Of a stretch of DNA of 64,000 nt, positions 28,210-35,690 are shown piece after piece. A model generated the notes under the pieces. The model searched no databases. It saw only the letters and a program-made list of their open reading frames with translations, and was not told where the DNA came from. A program made the position numbers and the translations under genes. The DNA comes from Chryseobacterium lathyri (GTDB lineage Bacteria; Bacteroidota; Bacteroidia; Flavobacteriales; Weeksellaceae): positions 25,060 to 89,059 of the forward strand of contig NZ_QNFY01000016.1 in assembly GCF_003290185.1 (NCBI RefSeq), written 5' to 3'. Each line of letters opens with the position of its first letter. The first letter of the stretch is position 1.

Positions 28210-29490
28210 ATGATTATAGGAAAAGATATCATTGAACAATACAATACAACAGAAATTGAAAACTTTACTGCAGATTTTGATTTTCTACAAAATAAATTAA
28301 CAAAATCAGGAGCAGATGTTGCTGAGATTGTCAATAAAATTGCTGATTTTCAAGTAGCCATTCCGAGTTGGGCTTTAGGAGCCGGAGGAACAAGGTTCGG
28401 GAGATTTTCTTACGGTGGTGAACCTTCTTCTTTAGAACAGAAATTAGATGATGTAGGATTGATTCATGCTTTAACGCATTCTGCAGGAGCTGTTTCGTTG
28501 CATATTCCTTGGGATATCCCGGGTGATGTGAAAGCCATTAAAGAAAAAGCTGCATCTCACGGACTTGTTTTTGATGCCATGAATTCCAACACTTTTCAAG
28601 ATCAGGCAGGAGCTAAACAATCTTATAAATTTGGTTCTCTGAACTCTGTGAATGAAGATTCTCGGGCTTATGCCGTAGAGCACAACAAAGAAGTGATCAG
28701 AATCGGAAAAGAATTAGGTTCCAAAAGCTTAACCGTTTGGTTGGCGGACGGAGCAAGTTTTCCTGGACAATTGAATTTCCAGACGGCTTTGTCGAATACT
28801 GAAAAAAGCTTAAAAGAAATCTATGCAGGAATGCCTGAAGATTGGAAGCTTTTCATAGAATATAAACCTTACGAGCCGAATTTTTATTCAACAACCATTC
28901 AGGATTGGGGAACTTCGTTTATGCTGGCCAATGCTTGTGGAGAAAGAGCTTACACATTGGTAGATTTAGGACATCATTTACCGAATACCAATATTGAGCA
29001 GATCGTTGCAACCTTAATGTACAAAGGGAAATTAGGAGGTTTCCACTTCAACGACAGCAAGTATGGAGATGATGATTTGACGGTAGGTTCCATTAAACCT
29101 TACGCTTTATTCTTGATTTTTAACGAATTGGTATATGGAATAGAAAATAATCCTCAAAATCCTTACCCGGCTTGGATGATCGATGCAAGTCACAACATTA
29201 AAGACCCGTTGGAAGATTTGTTACAGTCTTTGGAGGCCATTTTAATTGCTTATGCACAGGCACTTTTGGTTGATCAGAAAGCATTAAAAACAGCCCAATT
29301 AAACAATGATGTCGTTGGTGCTCAGGATATTCTGCAGAATGCCTACAGAACAGATGTTCGTCCGTTATTAAGAGCTGCAAGGTTGCAGACAGGGGCGGCT
29401 TTAGATCCGATCGCAGCTTACAGAAATTTAAAGGTAAGAGAAAATTTAATTACCGAAAGAGGCTTAGAAACCAAAGCAACGGGATTATAA
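28210..29490 (+). CDS. rhaI: L-rhamnose isomerase (xylose-isomerase-like TIM barrel)
   Basis: 426-residue protein related to RhaI-type sugar isomerases rather than E. coli RhaA. Metal-binding residues are in LFIEYKPYEPNFYS, TLVDLGHHLPN, GGFHFNDSKYGDDDL and WMIDASHNIKDP, the typical Glu, Asp/His, Asp and Asp ligands of the TIM-barrel family. It converts L-rhamnose to L-rhamnulose in the cytoplasm. Position between the fused aldolase and the kinase fixes its pathway role. The gene has no direct-repeat site of its own and is likely read from the promoter at 25810-25854. Confidence 0.9.
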   Translation: MIIGKDIIEQYNTTEIENFTADFDFLQNKLTKSGADVAEIVNKIADFQVAIPSWALGAGGTRFGRFSYGGEPSSLEQKLDDVGLIHALTHSAGAVSLHIPWDIPGDVKAIKEKAASHGLVFDAMNSNTFQDQAGAKQSYKFGSLNSVNEDSRAYAVEHNKEVIRIGKELGSKSLTVWLADGASFPGQLNFQTALSNTEKSLKEIYAGMPEDWKLFIEYKPYEPNFYSTTIQDWGTSFMLANACGERAYTLVDLGHHLPNTNIEQIVATLMYKGKLGGFHFNDSKYGDDDLTVGSIKPYALFLIFNELVYGIENNPQNPYPAWMIDASHNIKDPLEDLLQSLEAILIAYAQALLVDQKALKTAQLNNDVVGAQDILQNAYRTDVRPLLRAARLQTGAALDPIAAYRNLKVRENLITERGLETKATGL

Positions 29491-29828
29491 AATCCTGTTT
29501 TAAAATTGATAATTTCAACTTTTGAGTGCAATCGAAAGTTTTTATTATATGTATCCTTATTTTTTTATCATTAAGGTTGAAAGTGTTTGGATGTAGGATT
29601 TAGCTTTGCTGCTTAAGAAATAAGTGGATTTTTTCTTAATACATCTTACCATCTGAACACTCCTTAATGGTGTTTAAAACAAAATTAGTATGCTTTGCTG
29701 AGTAAAACGCCTTGCGAACTTAAAAACGTACAGTAGTCAAATGAAACTTTGTGGACTCTGCGTTTAAAAAATAGATTGCTTTGTCGCTTTGCTCCTCGCA
29801 ATGACAAAAATAAAAATTCATCCCAAGA
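29491..29828. repeat. Intergenic region isomerase-kinase, mosaic of dispersed repeats
   Basis: The 338-bp gap has no gene. It contains an imperfect inverted repeat CATTAAGG...GTGTT..GATG (from 29569) facing its complement ending at 29669, then a piece CTTGCGAACTTAAAAACG...ACTCTGCGTTTAAAAA (29711-29770), and then GATTGCTTTGTCGCTTTG followed by CTCCTCGCAATGAC (29774-29804). The last is a form of a word found between genes in many Bacteroidota genomes. A promoter for the kinase could not be assigned. Confidence 0.5.
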
Positions 29829-31214
29829 ATGTCTAAAAAAAAGGTAACCATAGTATTTGATATTGGAAAAACCAATAAAAAGTTCTTTTTATTCGATAAA
29901 AATTATAAAGAAGTTGTTCGGGAATATACAGAATTACCGCTCACCACTGATGAAGATGGTTATCCCACGGAAGATCTTGCAGCCCTGCAAAACTGGATAA
30001 AAGATAATTTTAATGCCATTCTTGATAATGAAAAATATGAAGTAAAAGCAATCAATTTTTCCACATATGGAGCAAGTTTCGTGCATCTGGATCAGAAAGG
30101 AAATGTTCTGACTGCACTGTACAATTACACCAAACCGATGGATCAGGAAATTCTTGATTTATTTTATGAAAAACATGGAAGCAAACTGAAAATTGCCCGC
30201 GAAACAGCATCACCTCAGGCAGGAATGTTGAATTCAGGTCTGCAATTGTTTTGGTTGAAATATAAGCATCCTGAAATATTCAAAAAAATCCGCTACAGTC
30301 TACATTTACCTCAGTATTTATCATATTTGTTTACCGGAATTGGTGTATCAGAATTTACGTCAATAGGCTGTCACACCAACTTATGGGATTATGACAAAGC
30401 TGATTACCACGAATGGGTGTATGAAGAAGAAATAGATGCTTTATTGCCACCCATTGTACCGACTTCGGCAAGCATCAATACATCTTACAGAAATAAAAAA
30501 ATTAAAATTGGTGTTGGAATCCACGACAGTTCTTCCGCGTTGCTGCCTTATATTTTAAGTAAAAAAGATCCTTTTTTATTGCTTTCTACAGGAACCTGGA
30601 GTATTTCTCTGAATCCGTTTAATGATGAAAGCCTTACTGATGAAGATATAGAAAATAATTGCCTGAATTATATGCGGATAGATGGGAAACGTGTAAAAGC
30701 ATCTCGTTTTTTCATGGGAAACGAATACAAAATTCAGGTTGAAAAATTATGTGCTTATTACGGAAAAGAATATGGTTTCCACAGAGAAGTACAGTTTGAT
30801 CAGGATTTGTATTTGCGTTTAATGAAAAATAAAAATATTTATTTTCGCTTTGAAGGAATTATTTTAAAACGAAAAATGATCAGTGAAACAGATTTAAAAT
30901 CATTTGCAACTTTCGAAGAAGCGTATCACCAATTGATGATCGAACTGATGGATTTACAGATTCATACGATTACAAATGCAATCGGAAATTCAGATATTGA
31001 AAACATTTACATCGATGGCGGATTCACCGGTAATGATGTATTTATGAAACTAATGTCTCATCATTTTCAGCATTATAATGTGATGTCTACACATTCTCCG
31101 TTGGGTTCTGCTTTGGGAGCTTCCATGGTGATTTCCAACAAGAAAATAGACGAAACTTTTTTACAGCAGCATTATCAGATGAAAGTGCTTCAACCGTTAA
31201 TTCTTAATTTATAA
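29829..31214 (+). CDS. rhaB: Rhamnulokinase (FGGY family)
   Basis: 461-residue FGGY carbohydrate kinase. The N-terminal phosphate-binding loop is VFDIGKTNKKFFLFD (about 10-24), followed by INFSTYGASFVHLD and LSTGTWSISLNPF (the second ATP-binding loop), then IENIYIDGGFTGNDVFMKLM near the C-terminus. It phosphorylates L-rhamnulose at C1 for the fused aldolase. It is separated by only 3 bp from the lactate dehydrogenase gene. The substrate is inferred from context; the family includes other sugar kinases. Confidence 0.9.
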   Translation: MSKKKVTIVFDIGKTNKKFFLFDKNYKEVVREYTELPLTTDEDGYPTEDLAALQNWIKDNFNAILDNEKYEVKAINFSTYGASFVHLDQKGNVLTALYNYTKPMDQEILDLFYEKHGSKLKIARETASPQAGMLNSGLQLFWLKYKHPEIFKKIRYSLHLPQYLSYLFTGIGVSEFTSIGCHTNLWDYDKADYHEWVYEEEIDALLPPIVPTSASINTSYRNKKIKIGVGIHDSSSALLPYILSKKDPFLLLSTGTWSISLNPFNDESLTDEDIENNCLNYMRIDGKRVKASRFFMGNEYKIQVEKLCAYYGKEYGFHREVQFDQDLYLRLMKNKNIYFRFEGIILKRKMISETDLKSFATFEEAYHQLMIELMDLQIHTITNAIGNSDIENIYIDGGFTGNDVFMKLMSHHFQHYNVMSTHSPLGSALGASMVISNKKIDETFLQQHYQMKVLQPLILNL

Positions 31215-31217
31215 ATC

Positions 31218-32366
31218 ATGTCATTTCCATTTGATACCCGTTACGCTTCACTTGAACTTTTAATTGAAAAGGCAAAAAAAAGAATGCCTCGCTTCGCTTT
31301 CGAATATCTGGACGGAGGTTGTAATGAAAACATCAACCGAGACAGAAATACGAGTGAATTAAGAGAAGTTTTGCTTCGTCCACGTTATCTGAATAATTAC
31401 AGCGAAACCAGCATGGAAACTGAATTATTTGGAGTAAAATATTCTGCGCCATTCGGGATTTCTCCTGTAGGTTTACAAGGATTAATGTGGCCAAATGCAC
31501 CGGAAATTTTAGCCAAAGCAGCTTTTAAACATAATATTCCTTTCATATTAAGTACTGTAACGACAAGCAGCCTTGAAAGAATTTCCGAATTAACAGAAGG
31601 AAAAGCCTGGTATCAATTATATCATCCAAGAGAAGAGTGGTTGCGCGATGATATTCTTGACCGCTGTGAAGCTTCAGGTTATGATGTACTTGTCGTTTTG
31701 GCAGATGTTCCCACTTTCGGATACAGGGCAAAAGAAATCCGGAATGGGTTAGCCATGCCTCCTCAATTGAATTTCCGAAACGTTTCCCAGGCTTTGGTAA
31801 AGCCACAATGGTGTTTAGAGATGCTGAAATATGGCGTTCCGAGCTTTAAAACAATGGAAAAGTATATGGATAAAAATATGAATGTGAAACAGCTGGGACA
31901 GTTCATGAATTCTACGTTTTCCGGAAGATTGAATCCGGACAGAATCAAGGCTATCCGTGATAAATGGAAAGGAAAGCTGGTCATCAAAGGGGTCGCTTCA
32001 GACGAAGATGCTGCAGAAGCTGTACGATTAGGATTTGATGGAATGATCATCTCCAATCACGGCGGAAGACAGCTCGATGCCGGAGAATCTACGATTGCCG
32101 TAGTGAAAGAAATCAGCGAAAAATATAAAGGTCAGATCAAAATAATGATGGATAGCGGCGTAAGAACCGGTCCTGATGTTGCCCGTGCTTTAAGTTGTGG
32201 TGCAGAATTTACCTTTATGGGAAGGACTTTTATGTATGCAGTGGGAGCTTTAGGTGAAAAAGGCGGTGATCATATCATTGAAATGCTTAAAATGCAATTC
32301 AGACAGGTTCTGGAGCAGGTTTGCTGTGAAAAACCGGAAGATTTACAAAACTTTAGAGTGAAATAA
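31218..32366 (+). CDS. lldD: FMN-dependent alpha-hydroxy-acid dehydrogenase (L-lactate dehydrogenase)
   Basis: 382-residue TIM-barrel flavoprotein of the LldD/glycolate-oxidase family. Diagnostic are FAFEYLDGGCNENINRDRN at the start, STVTTSSLERI, WYQLYHPREEW, VIKGVASDEDA (FMN-binding lysine) and ISNHGGRQLD (about 279-288, with the catalytic His and the substrate Arg). It oxidises L-lactate to pyruvate and passes electrons to the respiratory chain. As the last gene of the rhamnose group it would consume the lactate formed from lactaldehyde, completing the pathway to central metabolism. Confidence 0.88.
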   Translation: MSFPFDTRYASLELLIEKAKKRMPRFAFEYLDGGCNENINRDRNTSELREVLLRPRYLNNYSETSMETELFGVKYSAPFGISPVGLQGLMWPNAPEILAKAAFKHNIPFILSTVTTSSLERISELTEGKAWYQLYHPREEWLRDDILDRCEASGYDVLVVLADVPTFGYRAKEIRNGLAMPPQLNFRNVSQALVKPQWCLEMLKYGVPSFKTMEKYMDKNMNVKQLGQFMNSTFSGRLNPDRIKAIRDKWKGKLVIKGVASDEDAAEAVRLGFDGMIISNHGGRQLDAGESTIAVVKEISEKYKGQIKIMMDSGVRTGPDVARALSCGAEFTFMGRTFMYAVGALGEKGGDHIIEMLKMQFRQVLEQVCCEKPEDLQNFRVK

Positions 32367-32389
32367 AATTTTTCAGGTTTTGTTACTAT

Positions 32390-32455
32390 TCAATAGAAAT
32401 AGGCTTTAGTCCATTTTCAATAAGAAATTCTACATTTGGCTTTAGCCAAAAACCT
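32390..32455. repeat. GGCTTTAGCC-type dispersed hairpin repeat, copy 2 (degenerate)
   Basis: TCAATAGAAATAGGCTTTAG then CATTTGGCTTTAGCCAAAA repeats the order of the element at 5724-5790. The second hairpin TTTGGCT-TT-AGCCAAA is intact, the first is degraded (GGCTTTAGTCC). Confidence 0.6.
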
Positions 32456-32467
32456 ACACTAAAATAA

Positions 32468-32498
32468 AAAAATTCGCAAGCTAGCTTTGCGAATTTTT
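32468..32498. terminator. Bidirectional terminator between lldD and the NTF2-like gene
   Basis: Perfect 12-bp inverted repeat: AAAAATTCGCAA (32468-32479) pairs with TTGCGAATTTTT (32487-32498), loop GCTAGCT. The A- and T-rich ends would act as a U-tract in either direction, fitting the convergent genes. Confidence 0.8.
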
Positions 32499-32519
32499 GT
32501 TTATCAAAATCTTGATAAT

Positions 32520-32963
32520 TTATTTTTTCTTTTCAGATTTTACGGCTTGTCTGGCTAGTAATTTCCAGTCGTTTTTCACTTTTGCCCAAACCAATAATAC
32601 ATCCAAAGCTACATCACCCGGAGTTTTTCCAAGATCAGCAGTCGTTGCATAAAAATGGTGGCGGACAATCGCTGTGTTTCCAATGATATTGATGTTTTGG
32701 TTCGTAATATCAATCGTTACAAAATCTGATTTTTTAGTGACTAATTTGTCTACAAATTCTGCAGCGTCGTCTATATGCCCACCCGAATGTCCATAAGTTA
32801 GTTCAGGTAAAATCAAAGCTTCTAGACTTGTTTTGTCACCGCTTATCATGGCTAATCTTAGCCTTTCAGCAACAGCATTTACAGCCTCCTTATCACTTAT
32901 TTTCTGCGCTGAAATACTTACTGCCATCATAAAACCAATGGCAAGAATTAATTTTTTAATCAT
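32520..32963 (-). CDS. Secreted NTF2-like (SnoaL/DUF4440-type) protein
   Basis: 147 residues with a signal peptide (MIKKLILAIGFMMAVSISAQ). The mature part is one cone-shaped alpha+beta fold of the NTF2-like superfamily: helix DKEAVNAVAERLRLAMISGDK, then LPELTYGHSGGHIDDAAEFV and strands ending VLLVWAKVKNDWKLLARQAVK. Such domains bind small molecules or act as hydrolases/isomerases; no activity can be assigned. A TGTAATCGATTGCA near-palindrome (33031-33044) lies 68 bp upstream and links it loosely to the rhaT and PL11 promoters. Confidence 0.75.
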   Translation of the reverse strand: MIKKLILAIGFMMAVSISAQKISDKEAVNAVAERLRLAMISGDKTSLEALILPELTYGHSGGHIDDAAEFVDKLVTKKSDFVTIDITNQNINIIGNTAIVRHHFYATTADLGKTPGDVALDVLLVWAKVKNDWKLLARQAVKSEKKK

Positions 32964-33030
32964 AATTGAATAATATATTTCTTGATAGTATTTAAAAGTG
33001 TTTTGTTCTAAATTTGAAAAGCACTATCTG

Positions 33031-33044
33031 TGTAATCGATTGCA
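33031..33044. promoter_or_regulatory. Near-palindrome TGTAATCGATTGCA upstream of the NTF2-like gene
   Basis: 14-bp dyad with one mismatched pair and a central CG. It shares the core AATCGATT with 15740-15749 and 18969-18976. A LacI-family operator is the most natural reading, but the neighbouring GntR-type regulator cannot be excluded. Confidence 0.4.
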
Positions 33045-33074
33045 TAATTGGATCTAAAACTAAAATAATAATCA

Positions 33075-34121
33075 TTATAAAGAATCTCTCTGAATAAATT
33101 TAAAGACATTATTCACAGATTCTTTTTTATTTTTCAGAATCATATAAGCTGCAGATTCTCCCATAGCTTTAAAATCTGTAGTAATTACGGTAATTCCAAG
33201 TAGTTCTTTAAGAGGCGTTTCGTTATAGGAAATAATTCCGATGTCTTTGCCCAGCTCAAGATTTTTCTGTCGGATTTGCTTAACCAGATTCACCAGATCC
33301 CGTTCCCGAATCGTGATGAAAATATCTTTATCCTGCAATTCCATGTCGGGATAAATCTCGTCAAGAATTTCATAATCGAGTTTAAAATCCTTACAGAATT
33401 TTTCAAAACCGCGGACAATGCGGAAAGGATAGGGGTGAATGGATTTATCGGGATATACTAAAATGATCTTTTCGTATTTTTTTATTTTGTCTAAACCTTC
33501 TTTTAAAGCATTGTAAATATCATGTTCGAAATCCTGAAAAATAGAGCCATATTCTCCGGAAATATTAGGCTTGGTATTGTCTAACAGCAACAATTTGTTT
33601 TTCGGAATTTGTTCAATCATATCTAAAACCTGCTGTGTTGAACTGGTATGTTTAGACTGTTCATCCCGAAAATGAGGCATGATCACATAATAATCAAATC
33701 CGCCCAGGTTCTTTTTTAACGAATTAATGAAAAGCGTTTCGTCACAGTGATAAATATACATCTCAACATTGCCTTTGGTACCGATTGCATTGACGAAATA
33801 ATTGTAGATCATCATTTTATAGGTACTCGGTTTGTTGATCAGGAAGAAAATGTTGATCACATCGTTTTTATTAACACGTGAGATGTAATAGCCTTTTCCC
33901 TTTACAGATTCGATGATTTGCCTTTTCCGGAGCTCTTTATAAGCTTTTTCTACAGTATCTCTTGAAAGAAAGCAGGACTCGCTGAGTTCGTTTATGGAAG
34001 GAATTTTTTCTCCAATCTTAATTTCTCCACTATCAATTCCGTTAAGAATAGAATCTACAATCTGTTTGTATTTAGGAACTCTGGAATGCTCATTGATTAT
34101 TATTTCAAATGTTTCGGCCAT
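33075..34121 (-). CDS. GntR-family regulator with periplasmic-binding-protein-like sensor domain
   Basis: 348 residues. The N-terminal winged helix (about 12-78) has the GntR pattern VPKYKQIVDSILNGIDSGEIKIGEKIPSINELSE...LSRDTVEKAYKELRKRQIIESVKGKGYYIS. The C-terminal 260 residues resemble a LacI-type sugar-binding domain (DIGIISYNETPLKELLGITVITTDF), so it is AraR-like in architecture. A sugar-responsive role in rhamnose or pectin use is likely from its position. An upstream inverted repeat CCGGTATA-AAC-TATAACGG (34272-34290) is a candidate operator. The effector is unknown. Confidence 0.87.
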   Translation of the reverse strand: MAETFEIIINEHSRVPKYKQIVDSILNGIDSGEIKIGEKIPSINELSESCFLSRDTVEKAYKELRKRQIIESVKGKGYYISRVNKNDVINIFFLINKPSTYKMMIYNYFVNAIGTKGNVEMYIYHCDETLFINSLKKNLGGFDYYVIMPHFRDEQSKHTSSTQQVLDMIEQIPKNKLLLLDNTKPNISGEYGSIFQDFEHDIYNALKEGLDKIKKYEKIILVYPDKSIHPYPFRIVRGFEKFCKDFKLDYEILDEIYPDMELQDKDIFITIRERDLVNLVKQIRQKNLELGKDIGIISYNETPLKELLGITVITTDFKAMGESAAYMILKNKKESVNNVFKFIQRDSL

Positions 34122-34271
34122 GATGTTGAGATAGGAGATATTTATTTCAGTTTATAAAATAACTCGAGGTTAACGAACGGTGCAAAGCAAGTTACAAAAA
34201 TTTATGATAACTTTTTTGATATGCTTTTAATGATAGTAAATGTTTAAATATTAATTATAAATGTGATTGTT

Positions 34272-34290
34272 CCGGTATAAACTATAACGG
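34272..34290. promoter_or_regulatory. Inverted repeat CCGGTATA-AAC-TATAACGG upstream of the GntR-type gene
   Basis: Eight-base arms with a single mismatch around a 3-bp spacer, about 150 bp before the GntR-type start codon. GntR/AraR-type proteins bind such dyads, so it may be an autoregulatory operator. A TAACTTTG element on the minus strand (34311-34318) matches TAnnTTTG, just upstream of the dyad. The 293-bp gap contains no gene. Confidence 0.4.
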
Positions 34291-34414
34291 AAAAATACGA
34301 TTTTAGTATACAAAGTTAAGCACAATGTATAAAAACTTAATAAAGCTGTTTGATTTTGTGTAACCTGAAGTTGATATCTGGTAAAGCAAAAAAACAGAAA
34401 AATGGATTTGAGAA

Positions 34415-35506
34415 TTAAATTTTGGTGTTTATAATTTCAAACACAAAAGATGTAGAAGTTTCGAACTTTCCTCCCTGTGTTGCCCCGAACAGAAATTGAG
34501 GGGTCTTACCGTCTTTGTCCATTAAAATCATGGGACGTTCTAATCTCCCGAACCGTTTTAAATGATTGGGTGCTGCAGGCTCCTTAATATAACTCTTCAT
34601 ATTAAGATAAGCGATTTTCGGTTTGGACCAGCTAAGTCCGTCTCTGGAAGTTAAATGTAGGCCGTATTCATGGTTAAAAAATCCCATATCCCGGGCTACT
34701 ATATGGAATTTTCTGTTTTGTTTCCAGATAAAAGCATCTTCCAGCTGGGCATTTCCAGGCAACAATGAAAAATCAATGACAGGATTTTCCTTTACTTTCT
34801 CATAAGGACCTGAAGGGTGGTTCGCCTTTGCCAGTCCATATTTTCTGTTTCCTCTTACCTGGCCTTTCTGATTTTCATATTCTTCAGTGTTCCAGGATTT
34901 ATAAAAAAGCCAGAATTTGCCATCATTTCCTTTTACAAAAGCTGGGTTTGTAGTGCAATGGTCGTCCCATGAGCCTTTTTCTCCGGGAAGCAGCAGAGGT
35001 GTTTCTGGCCTTATCCAATTTCCATCAAGACTTTTTGAAGTGGCAAGCCCTATTCTTTTGGTATTTGTTTTTCCGTTGTGGTTGCCCATATAGAAAAGAT
35101 AATACTCATCTTTCACTTTGGTAATTAAAGGATTATGACAAGTTGTGGCATCCCAGAATTCGCCACCTCTGGGGGAAAGAATAACTTGTTTATGCTTGAA
35201 TTCTCCATAGGGAGACTCGGCTTCTGCACGGCAAATTTCAGAACCGTTGAGCCAGCCGCCCATTCCTTTTTCTTTTTTCCATCTGGAATAAAAAAGATGA
35301 ACCTTACCGTCCTCGCCCCAAATCGGAGAATTACACCAAATGTAATAGTTTTCCAATGAAAAGGTCCGCCCGATTGGTTTTAAATTGAAATAAGGTGTGT
35401 CTGTGGATGATGAATCTGTAAATGACAGCCCCAGAACCACAGCTGTGATCCCAAGGGCTGAAGTCTGTAAAAAATCTCTGCGTGTAAAGTGTCCGGGCTT
35501 GTCCAT
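34415..35506 (-). CDS. Tat-exported five-bladed beta-propeller glycoside hydrolase-like protein (GH43-like clan)
   Basis: 363 residues. The start TRRDFLQTSALGITAVVLGLSF is a twin-arginine signal. The mature protein has repeating propeller blades, each with a strand such as KVHLFYSRW, EYYLFYMGNHNG, KFWLFYKSWN and KFHIVARDM. Candidate acidic catalytic residues typical of GH43/GH117-type enzymes are Asp in EFWDATTCHNP and Glu in AQLEDAFIW. No specific family can be named with confidence. It has its own copy of the direct-repeat promoter, which ties it to rhamnogalacturonan use. Tat export is unusual among the Sec-type signals of the other enzymes here. Confidence 0.75.
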   Translation of the reverse strand: MDKPGHFTRRDFLQTSALGITAVVLGLSFTDSSSTDTPYFNLKPIGRTFSLENYYIWCNSPIWGEDGKVHLFYSRWKKEKGMGGWLNGSEICRAEAESPYGEFKHKQVILSPRGGEFWDATTCHNPLITKVKDEYYLFYMGNHNGKTNTKRIGLATSKSLDGNWIRPETPLLLPGEKGSWDDHCTTNPAFVKGNDGKFWLFYKSWNTEEYENQKGQVRGNRKYGLAKANHPSGPYEKVKENPVIDFSLLPGNAQLEDAFIWKQNRKFHIVARDMGFFNHEYGLHLTSRDGLSWSKPKIAYLNMKSYIKEPAAPNHLKRFGRLERPMILMDKDGKTPQFLFGATQGGKFETSTSFVFEIINTKI

Positions 35507-35522
35507 CTCATCTGATTTACTG

Positions 35523-35567
35523 CTAATTTAGTATAAACATATAAGTAGACTGTCCTGTACTTTCGGT
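35523..35567 (-). promoter_or_regulatory. Direct-repeat activator site plus -7 element, Tat-exported hydrolase gene
   Basis: Read on the minus strand: ACCGAA (35567-35562) and CAGGAC (35557-35552), period 10 bp, then 21 bp, then TAAATTAG (35530-35523), a 7/8 match to TAnnTTTG. The start codon is at 35506, so the leader is very short. Confidence 0.6.
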
Positions 35568-35638
35568 GAACTGTTTAATCTGAGCTTATCTGTCTTTAGT
35601 TATTTGGTTTTGGTTTTGAAAAATTAAAATCAGGGCAT

Positions 35639-35664
35639 AAAAAAGCCTGCCTAAAGGCAGACTC
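35639..35664 (-). terminator. Terminator of the minus-strand GH28/DUF4450 operon
   Basis: On the minus strand AGTCTGCC (35664-35657) pairs with GGCAGGCT (35652-35645, one G-T wobble), loop TTTA, followed by a run of T (complement of 35639-35645). It lies 27 bp after the stop of the 712-residue protein and separates it from the Tat-exported hydrolase. Confidence 0.8.
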
Positions 35665-35690
35665 TAACTACTACTATATGAATCTGAAAT

